DNA of 64,000 nucleotides, taken from NCBI RefSeq assembly GCF_050624435.1, contig NC_134546.1:10811001-10875000 (forward strand), read 5' to 3'. The notes beneath the pieces were generated by a model, which did not search any database, was not told the origin of the DNA, and saw only the letters and a list, made by a program, of their open reading frames with translations. This document shows, one piece after another, positions 1 to 11,384 of this stretch. Position 1 is the first letter of the stretch. Each line of letters starts with the position of its first letter. The translations under genes and the position numbers were made by a program. The DNA comes from Tenrec ecaudatus. Lineage: Eukaryota; Chordata; Mammalia; Afrosoricida; Tenrecidae.

Positions 1-295
1 CAATAAGCTTGATTAATTCAACCTCTATTTTTACATCTGTTATATCAAGTGTTTGAACTAAATGATCTTTCAGATTCTGCTTATATTTCAAGGTCCAAGA
101 TTCTAACTTGACCAGTCTCTTCCCTCACTAAGATGGAGGTTTTTTCAAAAGGAATGAGCAGGAGGGGTGGCCTGAAGGCAGAGAGATACAAAAGGCGAGA
201 AAGGGTCCCTCCTGTGGCCAAGGCAAACTCTTCCTTCTTCATTATCTAGGCAAGATTCCCAGTTTTAACAACTCAAGACTGTAAAAACACCACCA
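1..295. other. No recognised feature
   Basis: I see no coding signal and no repeat I can name in this stretch. It is treated as single-copy or very old sequence. Confidence 0.4.
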
Positions 296-490
296 AAATT
301 GATTCACACCTCTAGTGATCTAGGGAACAGGCTCCCAAAGTTATTTGGCCTACCACCCCCTTTAAGAAAAAAAGAAACAAAAAATAACTTACTCAGCACC
401 TCCCTGGCAATTAAAAACATTTGCACTACAGTCCACAATCCAGGAGAAAGTGTAGGTATATGCTTTTGCAGCCCACCTGGGTCGCAAGAC
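296..490 (+). mobile_element. Old hAT-like dispersed repeat, copy 1
   Basis: It aligns by eye with 19190-19437: both carry a block reading 'ggcctaccacccc' or 'ggtctactacccc', then an A-rich stretch, then 'actcagca' or 'actcagta'. The family name is not known to me. The hAT assignment rests on the better-preserved end of the second copy. The right edge runs into a mariner element. Confidence 0.4.
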
Positions 491-492
491 TC

Positions 493-1417
493 AGATATAC
501 TAGGAGGTACAAAAAAAAAAACAAAACACCCCACCAGAATGGCACAGAGCATTATTCCTATTAGGCAAGTATTGAGCAACTCACTCCAAGTTAGTGCACC
601 TAGTGGCGTTGCCTGGGAAGATTCTCTATGGTCATTGTGGATTTTTTTTTATAAAAGCAGTTTCATTCGAACCTCATTTTTTGTGATAGCCGATTTAAGA
701 AAACAGAGTGTGGTTGTGAATTTTTGTTTCCTGCTCTGGAAAAATGCTGCAGACACTGCTGTAATGTTGAACACATCTTATAAGGACAGAGCTCTGGGAA
801 AAACTCATGTGTACGAGTGCTTTCCTCATTTCAAAAAAAGGTGAAACGTCGATGGATGACAAACCTCATTCTGGACTTCTGTCAACTTCCCGAAGAGACA
901 TCTCACAGTGCATTTGGAATTTGTTCCACCAGGTCAGACTGTTAATCAAGCTTTCTATTTAGAGGTGCTGAAGAGATTGTGTAACAGTGTGCAACAAAAA
1001 AGGCCTGATTTATGGCTAACAGAGGACTGGTTTTGCCACCACAACAATGCACCTGCTCACACAGCCATCTCAATGCACCATTTGGGGGCAAAAAAATAGC
1101 ATGCCACTCTTGCCCCAAACACCTTACTCACCTGACCTCACTCTGTGCAACTTCTTTTTGTTTCCACAAATGAAGAAGAACATGAAAGGACAGTGATTTG
1201 ATGACATAGAAGAGGTGAAGAAAAAAACAAGGGAGGTGCTGTCAACCATCCAAACAGATGAGTTTGAAAAATGTTTCCAAGGATGGAATCACAGATTTGA
1301 CAAATGAATTAAGTGTAATGGAGAATACTTTGAAGGTGATAAGGTTGTTTTGTGGGGGGAGGAATTTAAATACATAGCTTTGGGGAAAGAAATTCTAGTG
1401 TTTTTGAGTAATAACCC
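493..1417 (+). mobile_element. Mariner (Tc1/mariner) transposon, internally deleted
   Basis: The frame at 908-1099 reads through the mariner transposase landmark normally written HHDNAPAH, here as HHNNAPAH, followed by a stop. Further on, the usual YSPDLAPCDF block is degraded, with asparagine codons in place of the third catalytic aspartate. Two of the three catalytic acids are therefore lost. Comparison with the longer copy at 22262-23555 (opposite strand) shows that about 0.4 kb is missing here around position 900, which removes the first catalytic region. The element is dead and could at most have been mobilised in trans. Its left end is near 'ctaggaggtac' and its right end abuts an LTR at 1418. 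Confidence 0.8.
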
Positions 1418-1940
1418 TGTGGCAGTTACATACTCTGTCAACTTGCAAGGGGGTGGAGTCTAGTCTGTCAATCAGGTCAGAGCCAATGAGGCCTCTGTGT
1501 GGGCATGACCTTTTCCTGAGGATTCTGGGAACTCCTCTCTTCCTCCCTGGAGGTAGGACACACACTTGCTGTGAGACATTCTTGTTGGCAAACTACATGG
1601 AGCCATGCTGATGGAACCAAAGCCCTGGAACTGGAGGAGCCATGTGGAGACCCATGCCATCACTGAGATAAGATGCTTCCACTGCCACTGAATCCACAAG
1701 ACTTTCTACCCATTGGCCTGTGATCTTCTTGCTCAGTGTCATTGCATGTGTAGTGTGTGTCTGAAGAGGAATTTATAGACTGGTATCGGACATATGGGCT
1801 TGAATATCGAACTTATGGATTTGATCTGGAATAGGCCTGGATTGTTTTCTTAATATAAAATTACTCTTTATATAAAGCCCTTTCTTATATACATATGAGT
1901 GTCTATGAATTTGTTTCTCTAATCAACCCAGACTAACACA
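1418..1940 (+). mobile_element. ERVL-type (MLT2-like) solo LTR, copy 1
   Basis: The 523-bp unit begins TGTGGCAGTTA and ends GACTAACACA, the overall plan of MLT2-type ERVL LTRs. Two further copies lie at 33786-34406 (minus strand) and 57951-58459. The 5-bp flanks are AACCC and ACCCC, a 4/5 match to the 5-bp duplication expected for ERVL. No internal viral sequence adjoins it, so it is a solo LTR. The exact subfamily is uncertain. Confidence 0.7.
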
Positions 1941-2029
1941 ACCCCCTTGTACATTTCTTCCCCATACCATTCAATCCATGACAATGTGATGGTCAGAGCT
2001 TTGGAGACAGTAACCCTGGATGTAATGAT

Positions 2030-2298
2030 TGTGGAGGAGGTCAGATCCTCCCTGGGGGCAGACTGCTGTCTACCTGTAATTAGTGGGCTTGCACGCCCCC
2101 CAAAAGGTATATAGGCCTGGGTTAGTGATAGAGAGCTCTCTCTCACTGGTCTCTCCCTGCTCTCTCCTCAGCTCCCTCTCCTCCCATTTCCCTTTCCCCT
2201 TGTCCTCCTTACCTTCCCCCTCTCTCCCAACCATACAATTGTGCTTACTGAACCCTTGATTAGTGGTGGGGCACTGACATCCCCCAACTCATACCATA
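2030..2298 (+). mobile_element. Class-II-type solo LTR, copy A (shortened)
   Basis: It starts TGTGGAGGAGG and ends near CATACCATA, and is bounded by a perfect 6-bp duplication AATGAT (2024-2029 and 2299-2304). It has a TATA-like 'ggtatatagg' followed by a CT-rich tract and 'gtgcttactgaaccc'. The same order occurs in copies at 32770-33466 and 40151-40775, which are more than twice as long, so this copy is internally deleted. A 6-bp duplication is typical of ERV class II (betaretrovirus-like) insertion. Confidence 0.8.
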
Positions 2299-2304
2299 AA
2301 TGAT

Positions 2305-2559
2305 CATAATTTTGAAATATTAACCACCACAGCTAACATGTACTGAGATAAACTAGTCTTGAGTTGCACAAGCAGCTAAGCACTGGCCAAGAGGTTAGTG
2401 CCTCCGAAGATAGGCTTGATGGTCAGTTCCAAAGGGTCACAGCCTTGAAAACTCTACAGAGCATATTCACTCTACACGTGTGTAGTCACCAGGAGTCCAA
2501 TGGACTGGACAGAATTAACCACAACATGTGCCTAGTAATATTTCAAGTCCTAGTCCCTT
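2305..2559. other. No recognised feature
   Basis: Apparently single-copy sequence between an LTR and a MIR, with no coding signal. Confidence 0.4.
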
Positions 2560-2725
2560 GGAATACAGGCTTTGTGACCTTAGGCAAGTGCCTTAACCTC
2601 CTTAAGCCTCTGCTTCCTCATCCATAACATGGGATAAGGACAGTTCTTATTTCACAGGACTGGTGTGAAGATTGAGTGAGTCAGTGTCTGAGAGAGCACT
2701 AAACACAGTACCTAGCACATGTTGA
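2560..2725 (+). mobile_element. MIR SINE
   Basis: The MIR core is readable: 'gtgaccttaggcaagtgcc', then 'ttaacctcc', then 'ttcctcatcc', and a tail resembling 'gtacctagcacatgttgag'. This mammal-wide tRNA-derived SINE predates the afrotherian elements here. Confidence 0.75.
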
Positions 2726-2898
2726 GCTTCTTAAAATGCCCATCCTTGTCTCTTATACCCAGCTCAGATATCAACAATTCCACAGTCCTTCTTCAGTTGC
2801 CCTCCACCTCCTGTGTGCTCCCACAGAACTTTCCTCGAGCTTCTTTTCTAGCCCAGACAACTCTTTATGACATTCGCCTGCCCATATACATACACCTG

Positions 2899-3110
2899 GA
2901 AGGAGCCCTGGTAGTGTCGTGGGTAATGCATCATCCTGCTAACAGCAAGGTCAGTTAGACCCCACCAGCCATCCAAGGGGGAAAGATGAGACTTGCTGCT
3001 CCTGTAAGGATTTACAGTCTTGGAAACCCACAGGGGGGGCAGATCTATCCTGTCCATAGGCTCCCTGTAAGTCAGAATTCAGTCAACGGCAATGAATTCA
3101 GTTTCTTGGG
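2899..3110 (+). mobile_element. AfroSINE
   Basis: A tRNA-derived head ('ggagccctggtagtgtcgtg', 'ctgctaacagcaaggtcag') is followed by the AfroSINE body ('cttggaaacccacagg') and the ending 'caacggcaatgaattc'. It is close to full length, with moderate divergence. Confidence 0.85.
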
Positions 3111-4470
3111 GCCCTGAACCCTGGGCTGATGCCAAATATATGGTAGGATCTCAACAAATCCAAATGGACTGAGCAAACATAATATGTATCCGTCTCTCAA
3201 AGCATAAGGGCAGACAGCTTGGTCGGTCGTCCATATATGGGCACGCCTTTTGGTTTCACTCCCTCGTTGAGTGTTAAGGATTTTTGTCAGGCGAAACTGA
3301 TGTGTGATTGTAAACCTGCTCCTCAAATGAAACCACCAATTGCTCAAGCTAAGAGGAGCAATTCCTCACAAGTGGCAGGCCAGCCCGTCAGCAACTAGCC
3401 ACGGAGGCCCATGTCAGCGGGTGCGGTGCTGCTGGTTTGGACGCTAACCAAAGAGACAGCAAACAGCACGGTTGCCGGGGTGCGTAAACACAAAACCAGA
3501 TCCCCATCACCTCACCTCTGAGACAATCCAATCTCAGTCAAAGTGACGCCCACAAGTGCTTACTTGTCCACTCCTGTCAGTGCAGCGCTGCAGGACAGTC
3601 ACCCGCAAACCGTGTCTGTCAAGATGCTGCAGTGTTCACGAGAAGCTGAGCATTGTGCATGTGTTTCCATGCGGGTGTTCCAAGACAGAGGCATGTTTTC
3701 CCCAGGTGGATATTAAGATGCGGGCCTGTGTTCAAGAAAACATTTCCCTTACTTCTCAGATCGCATTCTTTTCACCGAGCTGGGGGCTGGGCGGGGCTGA
3801 CAGGGACAGTTCAGTGGAGCCAGCTGACCTCAAACACGGACCTGGAGGTGGGATGGTGGAGGGAGGGGGGAGGGGACAGTCTGCCATGCCTCTTGGGGCT
3901 GACCATGTGGCACCTCGATCCGCGTGAGATTAAAGCTCAGTTTATCAACCAACCCAAAGTGCCTCTGGAATCTGCAAGGGAAGGGAGGAAGGAAATGAGA
4001 AGCATGCCTGGCTGGCAAGCATTTTTCAAAGTCAATGTTAGGATAAAAGAGCGTAGCTATGACTTTCATTTCCCTTTGTTGATTGGAATTTAACTCTAGG
4101 AGATGGTGGAGTTTATAGGAGTCACCGTGGGTGGTCTACATGACAGGAATCCAAGAAAACTCTCTCACCCTCCAATGTCTCTTCTCCATCTGCTTGTATC
4201 TGCTCACATGTTCATTTATTCATATCCTTCCTCTTCCTGGAAGCCACAAGGCCGTTTTCTCTATAGGCAACCGGGAGCCATCCGTGTGTTTTTTAAGCAA
4301 AAGGCCTCCATGATCAAGTTATTTTTTTGGTCCTCTGGAATCAGTGTTGGTGAGAGAAGGCATGGCTGTTAGCAATCCGAACGAGGTCTGTCTAGGGGCC
4401 ATAGAGACTATGTACGCCGACGACGACTGAGACAGAATGATCAGGATTTCTTGTCTGACTGACTGTGAGT
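3111..4470. other. Apparently single-copy DNA, no gene recognised
   Basis: It has somewhat higher GC than its surroundings and a scatter of short open frames on both strands. None shows recognisable domains or splice structure. Confidence 0.4.
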
Positions 4471-4508
4471 GGGAGAAAGGGAGGGAAAGAGAGAGAGAGA
4501 GAGAGAAG
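4470..4508 (+). repeat. (GA)n simple repeat
   Basis: An imperfect purine tract, mainly GA dinucleotides after a GGGA-rich lead-in. Confidence 0.85.
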
Positions 4509-5574
4509 AAACTTCTGGTTTAGATGTGAACGGTGGCAGGAGTAGAAAGCTTGGGGGGCTGCTTCAGTGAGAAGGGCCATATAAGGATGTCAAGATTTCA
4601 ATGACGTGTGCAGTGACCAGTGTGCAGGACAGAGTGCTGATAACGAGGGTGAGCTTAGAAGGTCCTTGGGTGTAGCTGTCTAGCCCCACCACTTAACGAT
4701 GCTCCTTTCCACATGCATGGCTTGTTCTAATCCTGATTGTGCCCTACTGGTGACTAGAGGAACTCTGAGAGACCGTAGATATGGCAGGACAGCCCTGGGC
4801 TCCTTAGAGGCCCAACCAGAAGGTCTGCCTCCCCTAGTGATCGTGGGTGGCCCTGTGAAGGTCCATGTCATCAAGCACTTGTATGGTACCATTTTCATGC
4901 CAAAATAGTTAGGGGTGGCTAGGATGGACGAGCCTCTTCAAGCACTGCCTTGAGTGTCCTTGAAGGACAGCCTGGACAGAAAGGGAGGAAGGGGGAATCT
5001 TCCTTTCTAATCAGCCTAATCTCTTTCTTCCCCCTCAAAACACCTCTGACCACCTCAGAGCCTTTGCCCTTCCTGTTATAGCCCCAGAATGCATTTCTTA
5101 TCCACACTGGGCAAGGTGGTGAGCTGGGTCATCTTCTTATCTGTTGGAGAAGTTGGGGGTCTATCGACTTGGTAGGCTATCTGTTTCAGTTTGTTGCACA
5201 AACAGAAAACTGCCAGTTGGCTTGGAGACTTTTTGGTGTGTATCGCTAATTTATCAGTTGGGTTGTGTTCCTTGAGGCATTTTCGCAGTACAGTAGGATC
5301 TTTTATTACGATTTTTAATGAGGGCAGCTGGAGCAGAAGCCTTCCTTAGGACTAAGCCAGAGTGCAAAGGGAGAGGCTCCCCCTGCTGGCTTAAAGTTGC
5401 TCCTCCAGCACCCTGCCGGTCCATACTCCGGTGTACCATAGAGGCCATTGACCTCATGGCTAATTCTTTCTTTTTTCATGTAAAAAAAGTTTTATTTGGC
5501 ATGGATAAAGGAACTGTTGATTCTGGCCCTGCTTGAAGCATTCTTTTCATTGTTTATTTATATTCTTTTTTATT
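4509..5574. other. No recognised feature
   Basis: Open frames on both strands overlap and look like chance. No named repeat is seen. Confidence 0.4.
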
Positions 5575-6215
5575 ATTAAAAGATCATTTTATTGGGGGCT
5601 CTTACAGCTCTTATAACAATCCATACATCAATTGTATCAAGCATATTTGTACATATGTTGCCATCATTATTTTCTAAATATTTATTTTCTATTCCAGCCC
5701 TTGATACCAGCTTCTCTTTTCCCCTCCCTCCCCTGCCCCTCATGACCCCTTGATAAATTATAAATTATTATTTTCATATCTTTCATCCACTGTTTCTGCT
5801 GTTCATGCCCCTGGAGGGGATGTGTGTCGATCATTACAGTCGGTTTCCCCTTCCTCCCCACCTCTCCCCTACCCTCCTGGTACCACTACTCCCATTCCTG
5901 TTCCTGGATTCCATGTGTCGTGAACTCTTATATCTTATCTGTACCTATGTACATGCTCCAGTCTAGTCCGCAGTGAAAGGCAGGACTGGGGTCATGTTAG
6001 TGGGGAGGGGAGGAAGCCTCAAGGAACCAGAGGAATACTGTATGTTTCATCGGTGTTGTACTGCGCCCTGGTTGACTCATCCCTTCCTTAGTGACCCGTC
6101 TGTAGGGGATGGCCCATTGTCTGCAGATGAGTTTGGGGTATCTGCTCTGACTCCCCTTATTCTCAACAATATGGGTTTGTTTATTTGTTTGTTTGTGGTC
6201 TTCTGATGTCATAGC
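5575..6215 (-). mobile_element. L1 3' UTR, 5'-truncated, antisense
   Basis: It starts with an antisense polyadenylation end ('aaaagatcattttattgggg'), then the antisense 3' UTR seen repeatedly in this window ('cttataacaatccatac', 'tgataaattataaattatta'). The block recurs at 11385, 24350, 30790 and 33618, marking an abundant L1 subfamily of this genome. Only 3' UTR is present. Confidence 0.8.
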
Positions 6216-6242
6216 TGTTTCTTTACAGACACATCCCTAACC

Positions 6243-6598
6243 AAAAGATGTGGCAGTCTGCTCCCATAAAGCTTGTTGTGAGGTGCTTCCCTGTCCGTCT
6301 GCACTCTTAGCAGTCCTCTGTACAAGGGCACAAACTCCGCCCAGTCCTGAGCCACCTTCATGACCTCACTGCTCTGCTGGAGCCCATGGGTGTAGTCCCT
6401 GTTTCAGTTCATCTCATTGAGGGTCTTTCTCTTCCTCACTACCCCTCTACTTTACCACCCATCTTTTTCTCCTCCTGAGAACCTGTCCACAGTATGAGAG
6501 CTGAAGTCTGGCCACCCTTGCTTCTCAGGAGCATTCTGGCTGTACTTCTTTCAAGGCAGATTGGGTCACTCTTCTGGCACTGCAGGGCCTAGTCGATG
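6243..6598 (-). mobile_element. RTE (BovB-related) 3' end fragment
   Basis: Antisense phrases such as 'gagggtctttctcttcc', 'ctttaccaccc' and 'aggagcattctggctgtact' match the 3' terminal region of the afrotherian RTE LINE, also seen at 55140-55712. The first 30 bases look like a short AfroSINE piece. Confidence 0.6.
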
Positions 6599-6599
6599 A

Positions 6600-6815
6600 T
6601 CTTTAAAGATGGCGGCCTTGGAGAGCCTGTGGTGGCAGTTCTGCTCTGTCCCATAAGATTGCTATAAGTCAGACTCTCCTGGACAGCAAACAGACATGCC
6701 ATCTTTCCTGGAGCTGAGGAACAAGTCTTTGCCTCCTGAGAGCTGCGGAGTGGGTTTGCACTGCCAACCTTCCCGTTAGCAGCCACGTGCTTTTGCCATT
6801 GCGCCAACAAGGCTC
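6600..6815 (-). mobile_element. AfroSINE, antisense
   Basis: On the minus strand it begins 'ggagccttgttggcgcaatg' and runs through 'ggctgctaacgggaaggttg' and 'tatagcaatcttatgggaca' to its 3' part. It is near full length. Confidence 0.8.
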
Positions 6816-6959
6816 CTATCGTGTGCTTTAATGTTTATGAAGCCGTGTGTCGTTTCACGCGAGAGGAAACCAGAAGCACCAGCTCCAGAGGACAGTCTCA
6901 CTGTCCCACCGGGCTCGCCACTCTCCCCATGTCCTTCTGCCGGTCTCTTGCGGTCAGAG

Positions 6960-7265
6960 CTGTTCGCTCGTGGGGCATTGATTGCGCTGTGGGTTGAGCA
7001 AAGAACACCTGGGGTATGCAAAGGGTTAGCAGACTCAGCTGCTACCCACATGAGCGGTTAGAGTCTGCCTGGAAGCACCTGGACCTGCCTGGAGGCCTTC
7101 TGGTCATCGACTTCTGAGAAACAGCCGCTGAAAACCCCCTGCGGGGGCCCTGGTGGTGCAGCGGGTCCCGCACTGGGCTGCCAACCACAAGATCAGCAGT
7201 TTGAAACCCTTTCGGTAAGGAGTGATGTCTCAGAAACTCACGGGGGGAGGGGAGGGGTTGGTGGG
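6960..7265 (+). mobile_element. Two diverged or partial AfroSINEs
   Basis: 6960-7140 carries a degraded head and 'tcgacttctgagaaacagcc', typical of an AfroSINE variant. 7146-7265 carries a clearer head, 'ggccctggtggtgcagcggg', then 'ctgccaaccacaagatcagc', and then fades out. Confidence 0.55.
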
Positions 7266-7419
7266 CAGTTGTCCCCTGTCCTCGAGGACCACTAACAGTT
7301 GGCAGCGTTGGGGGTTGTTTGTTTGGGGAAAACTCCACGGAGCCCCTGTTACTCTGACACCGCTCAGGATGCTGTGCGTCAGTAACTGTTTTCTGTTGTG
7401 CTTTGGCTTGCAACGCTCT

Positions 7420-7730
7420 CAGGCACGCGGTACAGCTAGCCCCGGGAACCCCGGAGCGCTTGGGGCGCCCCCTGCCCCTGGGCGCCGGGCGCCCACCTCT
7501 GCAGAGCCGCCCTCCCCGAGCATCTCTCCCGGGTGGTCTAGAAAGAGGAGCAGCCTCTTCCGAGGGAGCTTCGCCGCGGCGCGGGCCCTTTCCGCAGGGC
7601 GCAGGCGGGACCGGCCGGGCCCAGGTGGTGGGCGGGGTGGGTGCTGCTCCCTGGGGCGGCAGCCCTGGCTGAGCGCCCCGCCCCATGACGTCACCCAGAT
7701 GGCCTCTCCCCATTGGGCAGGGGGGTTGAG
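7420..7730. promoter_or_regulatory. CpG island with CRE, GC-box and CCAAT motifs
   Basis: This is the only strongly CpG-rich stretch in the window. A hand count gives about 26 CpG in 260 bases (7441-7700) at well over 70% GC, an observed/expected ratio of roughly 0.7. It ends in a tight cluster: GC-box-like 'gggcggggtggg' (about 7629), 'cgccccgcccc' and a consensus CRE TGACGTCA (about 7686), followed by an inverted CCAAT ('ccattggg', about 7710). CRE, Sp1 and NF-Y sites together are typical of TATA-less mammalian promoters. No recognisable exon follows in either direction, so the transcript served is unknown. An orphan island is the alternative. Open frames here probably reflect high GC only. 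Confidence 0.6.
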
Positions 7731-8600
7731 CGCCGTGGCTCAGGCAGGGCAGTTCACAGACTGGCACAAACATCTGAAAGCTGGTTGTCAAGGCGGTTTC
7801 TCCACCCCGGGGTGGGGCCCGGCGATCTGTGGCTCCCGTAGGGTGAGCCAGCTGCGCGTTCCAGTCTGAACGCCTCTGATGCAGAGAGCCCGTGGCACAC
7901 CTCTAGGAGGGTACGTGTTAGCTTGGCCCCTGGAGCCTCAGCCTCTCACTCTGCCTTTTGGTCTCCAAGCCACAACACACCTATTACAGGTGGAAAAACT
8001 GAGGTCCAAGGGAGCATGGTTTGCCAAAGGCCGTCCTGCCAAGGCATTCCATCCTGCACCCTGTACCTCACCCCCAAAGCCTCCCAAATTATATGTGAAG
8101 GAGAATGAGGCTCAGAAAAGTGAAGCTCCCCAGGGGTCTTCAGTCCCAGAGGATTTGGGTAGGTGCTGACAGCCTCACCCCCAGGCCTGCCTCTCCCAAG
8201 CCCCTGACTGGGTGAGAACAGTTTGGAATGAACCACATGGGCGATGGAGACCCTCACTCTATCTGCTTCTCCTCGAGGGTGATGTAGCAGCCAGTTTTCT
8301 CCTCTCGGATGGCAGCAATCCCACCTGACACTCACTGAGAGATGGAATTTGAGAGGCCCAGCTGTAAAAAGAATCACAAACAAACAGGTCTCAATGCATC
8401 TCCAGTATCAGAAATAATTTGTCATTCACAGAAAGACAGGATACAGTGGGAGGATGGAAGCACTCCGTTCCCTCCGGGTTTCACCTAGCACAGACGGCCT
8501 TTCTCCTAAGTGCCAGGGCTGGGTGGTCAGGAGTGGTCTTCTTAGCAGGTGGGATCCAGGGATTGTCTTTCCCACCCCACGGCCACCCTATCCCCCCTGC
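7731..8600. other. Mostly single-copy; weak MIR-like traces
   Basis: 'ggaaaaactgaggtccaag' near 7992 and 'gaatgaggctcagaaaagtg' near 8103 resemble the MIR or L2 phrase 'gaaactgaggc', but the matches are too short to call. No gene is recognised. Confidence 0.35.
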
Positions 8601-8604
8601 CCTA

Positions 8605-9005
8605 GTTCCTGGGTGGCACAAACTGTTAACACCACTCAACTGCTAACTGAAGAGTTGGCGGAGTTCTAATCTACCCTGAGGTGCCTCAGAAGAAAGGCCT
8701 GGTGATCTACTTCTGAGAAATCCACCATCAAAATCCCTGTGGAGGTTCACGAGGGTGGGGGAGGGAAAATGAGAAGGTGATACCAAGGGCTCAAGTAGAA
8801 AGAAAATTATTTGAAAATGATGATGGCAACAAACGTACACATGTGCTCAACACAATGGATGGATATATGGTTTGTGATAAGAGTTGTATGAGCCCCCAAT
8901 AAAATAATTTTTAAAAAATTAAGGAAACCCTATGGAACACAGTTGTATTCTGGCATGCATGGGGTTCCCATGAGTCAGAGACCACTCAGAGGCAACTAAC
9001 CACAA
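8605..9005 (+). mobile_element. AfroSINE split by a truncated L1 tail
   Basis: The SINE runs from about 8605 to 8746 ('aaaggcctggtgatctactt') and resumes at about 8926 ('ccctatggaacacagttg'). Between them is a sense L1 3' tail ending 'gagcccccaataaaataatt' plus a short A-rich run. The bases at the joins, 'aaatccctgtgga' and 'aaaccctatgga', look like the diverged target duplication of the L1. The SINE is therefore older than this L1 insertion. Confidence 0.75.
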
Positions 9006-9170
9006 GGTCAGTAGTTTGAAACCAGCAGCCACTCCTCAGGACAAAGATGTGGCTTTCTACTCCTATTAAAATTTACAGCCTCGGAAACCCACAGGGGCAG
9101 TTCTACCCTGTCCTCTTGGGTCACTATGAGTCCACATCGACTTGATGGTAGGGAATTTGTTTGGGGTTTG
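9006..9170 (+). mobile_element. AfroSINE
   Basis: Contains 'cctcggaaacccacagggg' and 'gggtcactatgagtcc', ending in a T/G-rich tail ('ggggtttgtttg'). The tRNA-like head merges with the preceding element. Confidence 0.8.
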
Positions 9171-10879
9171 TTTGTGTGTTTTCCGCAATATTTACAAGTG
9201 TGGATTTTCAAGACAGGAAGCTGGCAGGAGTAAGAAAGGAGAAAAGACTAGCACCTTTATGAGTATTATTATCTTATGAACATCCTCAAAGAGGGACTGG
9301 ATCCCAAAGAGGAAACACCTCTTTGAAGACAACTTTCCTTCAGAGAACAGAAAATGATTGGCCCACCCGTGAGCAGTGTCCACATGGTGCTGATACTAAG
9401 TTAGTGCAGACTCAGCCGCCGCAGGTCTTGGTGGGCCACGCCACTTAACCACTACGGGTCTGTGCTACAGGTCAATGCCGCTTTGCTTCACAATAACCAC
9501 CACACCTAGTCTTCTGTCCCTGACACTCTGGACAGGAGGGAAGAGAACTTGACACCAGGGAGAAGCTATACTTTCTCACCAGAAGTGGCAGAGTCATTTC
9601 TGCAGGAAACTTTAATTCAATGCCGTGGCTGAATACTCGTGGAAGCACTGAGTGGGGGAATTCATCCAGTCATAATAGGACAATCCTTTTTCACACTTGT
9701 AGGCCGAAGCCCCACTCCCTCCTGAACCCTCAAGAGAAGGGCTTGAGGCAGGCCTATCCCCATTCGGAGGTGATTCTACAGGTCTTGTTAGCATGGCTGG
9801 ATTTGGCTATGGAATTAAAAGTTGATGATCATGTAGCTGGTGTGGGAAGAGCAGTTAGGGAGAAATAAGAGGTGCTTCTCTCTCTTCTCTATTTCACATA
9901 TACATACACAACTGCTCTAAGCTAATTCTGTGTTGTTGTTGTTGTTTCTGGATTTTTTACATCCTCCAAGAAAGTGGCCAATTCTTAAATTATTCTAATC
10001 CTCAGGGACATGTGCTCGGTGAAAAGCTAGTGTCTCTAGAAGATACTCTGTTTTTCACTTCAATGGAAGTATAATATTATTGGAAATATATTATATTAGA
10101 TCTTCTGGAAGTGGATGGTGTTTGGGAGAGTGATGGAGGTTGAACCAAGGCATCAAGTAATAAGATGATTCCGGAGTTCACTGAGGATCGGGACCCAATA
10201 TTTGCACTCTCCTAATGCTCCAGGGGGGCAGCAAGGCTCCTGTGACGAGTGACTTTATGGTGTGCCTATATTGCTCCAAATATTGGGTCCATGACCTGGA
10301 ATAATGAAACCCAATTAATTAATAAGCTGTTTACTTAGGAAGTCAGTCTAGCATAGGTCAGGCTCTCCTAGGATGATAAGTAACCCTTAGCAGCTCATTA
10401 GCTTATTTTCACAAAAGGTTTCTTTTTCTTCACATAAAATCCAAAAGGAGTAGGGGTCTTCCACGCATCTGTCCTTCAAGCAGGGATTTAGGGATTCAGG
10501 CTCTTTCCATTTTATGGCTCCATCATTTCAACTTAAGGGTTTCGGAGTCCCACAGAAGGGAAAGAGAAAGCAGAGAGGGACACACTCGCCTTCGATTTTG
10601 AAATGATACACATCACTACTGCACAATTTTATTGGCTAGAACTCGTCACATGGCCTGACCTAACTCCAAGGTATCTGGGAAGTGTAGTCTTCCCATGTGT
10701 TCAAGGAAGGAGCAGATATAGGTAAGAATAAGTAATTTCTACCCAACTTCTCTTTTAAAACTGTGTGTCTAGGCTCTGTTATGTCTATATGATGTGACGA
10801 AGTGAGAAATTTTCCCTGAGAGCTAAGTTACCAGTCAGGTGGCTGGTTTGTCTAAGCAATCATGCAATTATATATATGA
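9171..10879. other. Apparently single-copy DNA
   Basis: There is no named repeat apart from a short (TTG)n near 9932, and no coding region with protein-like composition. Confidence 0.4.
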
Positions 10880-11115
10880 CACAGAGGTAAAGTGCATGTA
10901 TTCTGGAATTAGACAGAACCCTGTTTAAGTTATGGCTCTATCGTTGCCAGCAAAGCGACCTTGGACAAGTTCTGTAACCTCTCTAAACCTATTTCCTCGT
11001 CTCTGATGTAGAGCTAATAATAGTACCCATCTCACAGGGCTAATGTGCAGATTAAAAGAGATTATGCCTATAAATTCTCTAAAGAGTATTTAGTAAGTCC
11101 TTGATAAGTAGCCAT
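10880..11115 (+). mobile_element. MIR SINE
   Basis: Readable core: 'cgaccttggacaagttctg', 'taacctctctaaacc', 'taataatagtacccatctc', followed by the 'ttagtaagtccttgataag' tail. Well preserved for a MIR. Confidence 0.85.
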
Positions 11116-11159
11116 TAAGTTTACAATAAACGTTAGTTCTTGTTGTAGTATGCTTTTAA

Positions 11160-11384
11160 ACTGTATATTATGAAATAATTTCAAACTAGCAGATATTACA
11201 AAAATAGTACAAAAAATTCCTAATGCTCTTCTCAAGTTCCCCAAATTTAACCATTACCATATGTGTTTTATTACTGTCTCTCTCCACACAAACACTTTTC
11301 CTATGACAACTGAGAGTAAATTAAGCACAAAGACCCTTTACCTTTAAAGATTTTAGTGCATATTTTTACAAACAGCATTCCTTT
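11160..11384 (-). mobile_element. Old L1M 3' region, antisense, part 1
   Basis: It carries phrases of the L1M (L1MC/L1ME-like) 3' end such as 'gttccccaaatttaacc'. The same family resumes at 14760-14978 and 15765-16095 after younger insertions, and a separate copy lies at 49040-49500. Confidence 0.55.

Noticed and set aside
299-844. 181-codon plus-strand frame
   Set aside because: It runs across the boundary of a hAT-like repeat and a mariner end, and contains no transposase motif.
7042-7869. Long opposed open frames (249 and 215 codons)
   Set aside because: They lie in and around the CpG island. High GC lowers stop frequency, and neither has domains, conserved motifs or splice context.
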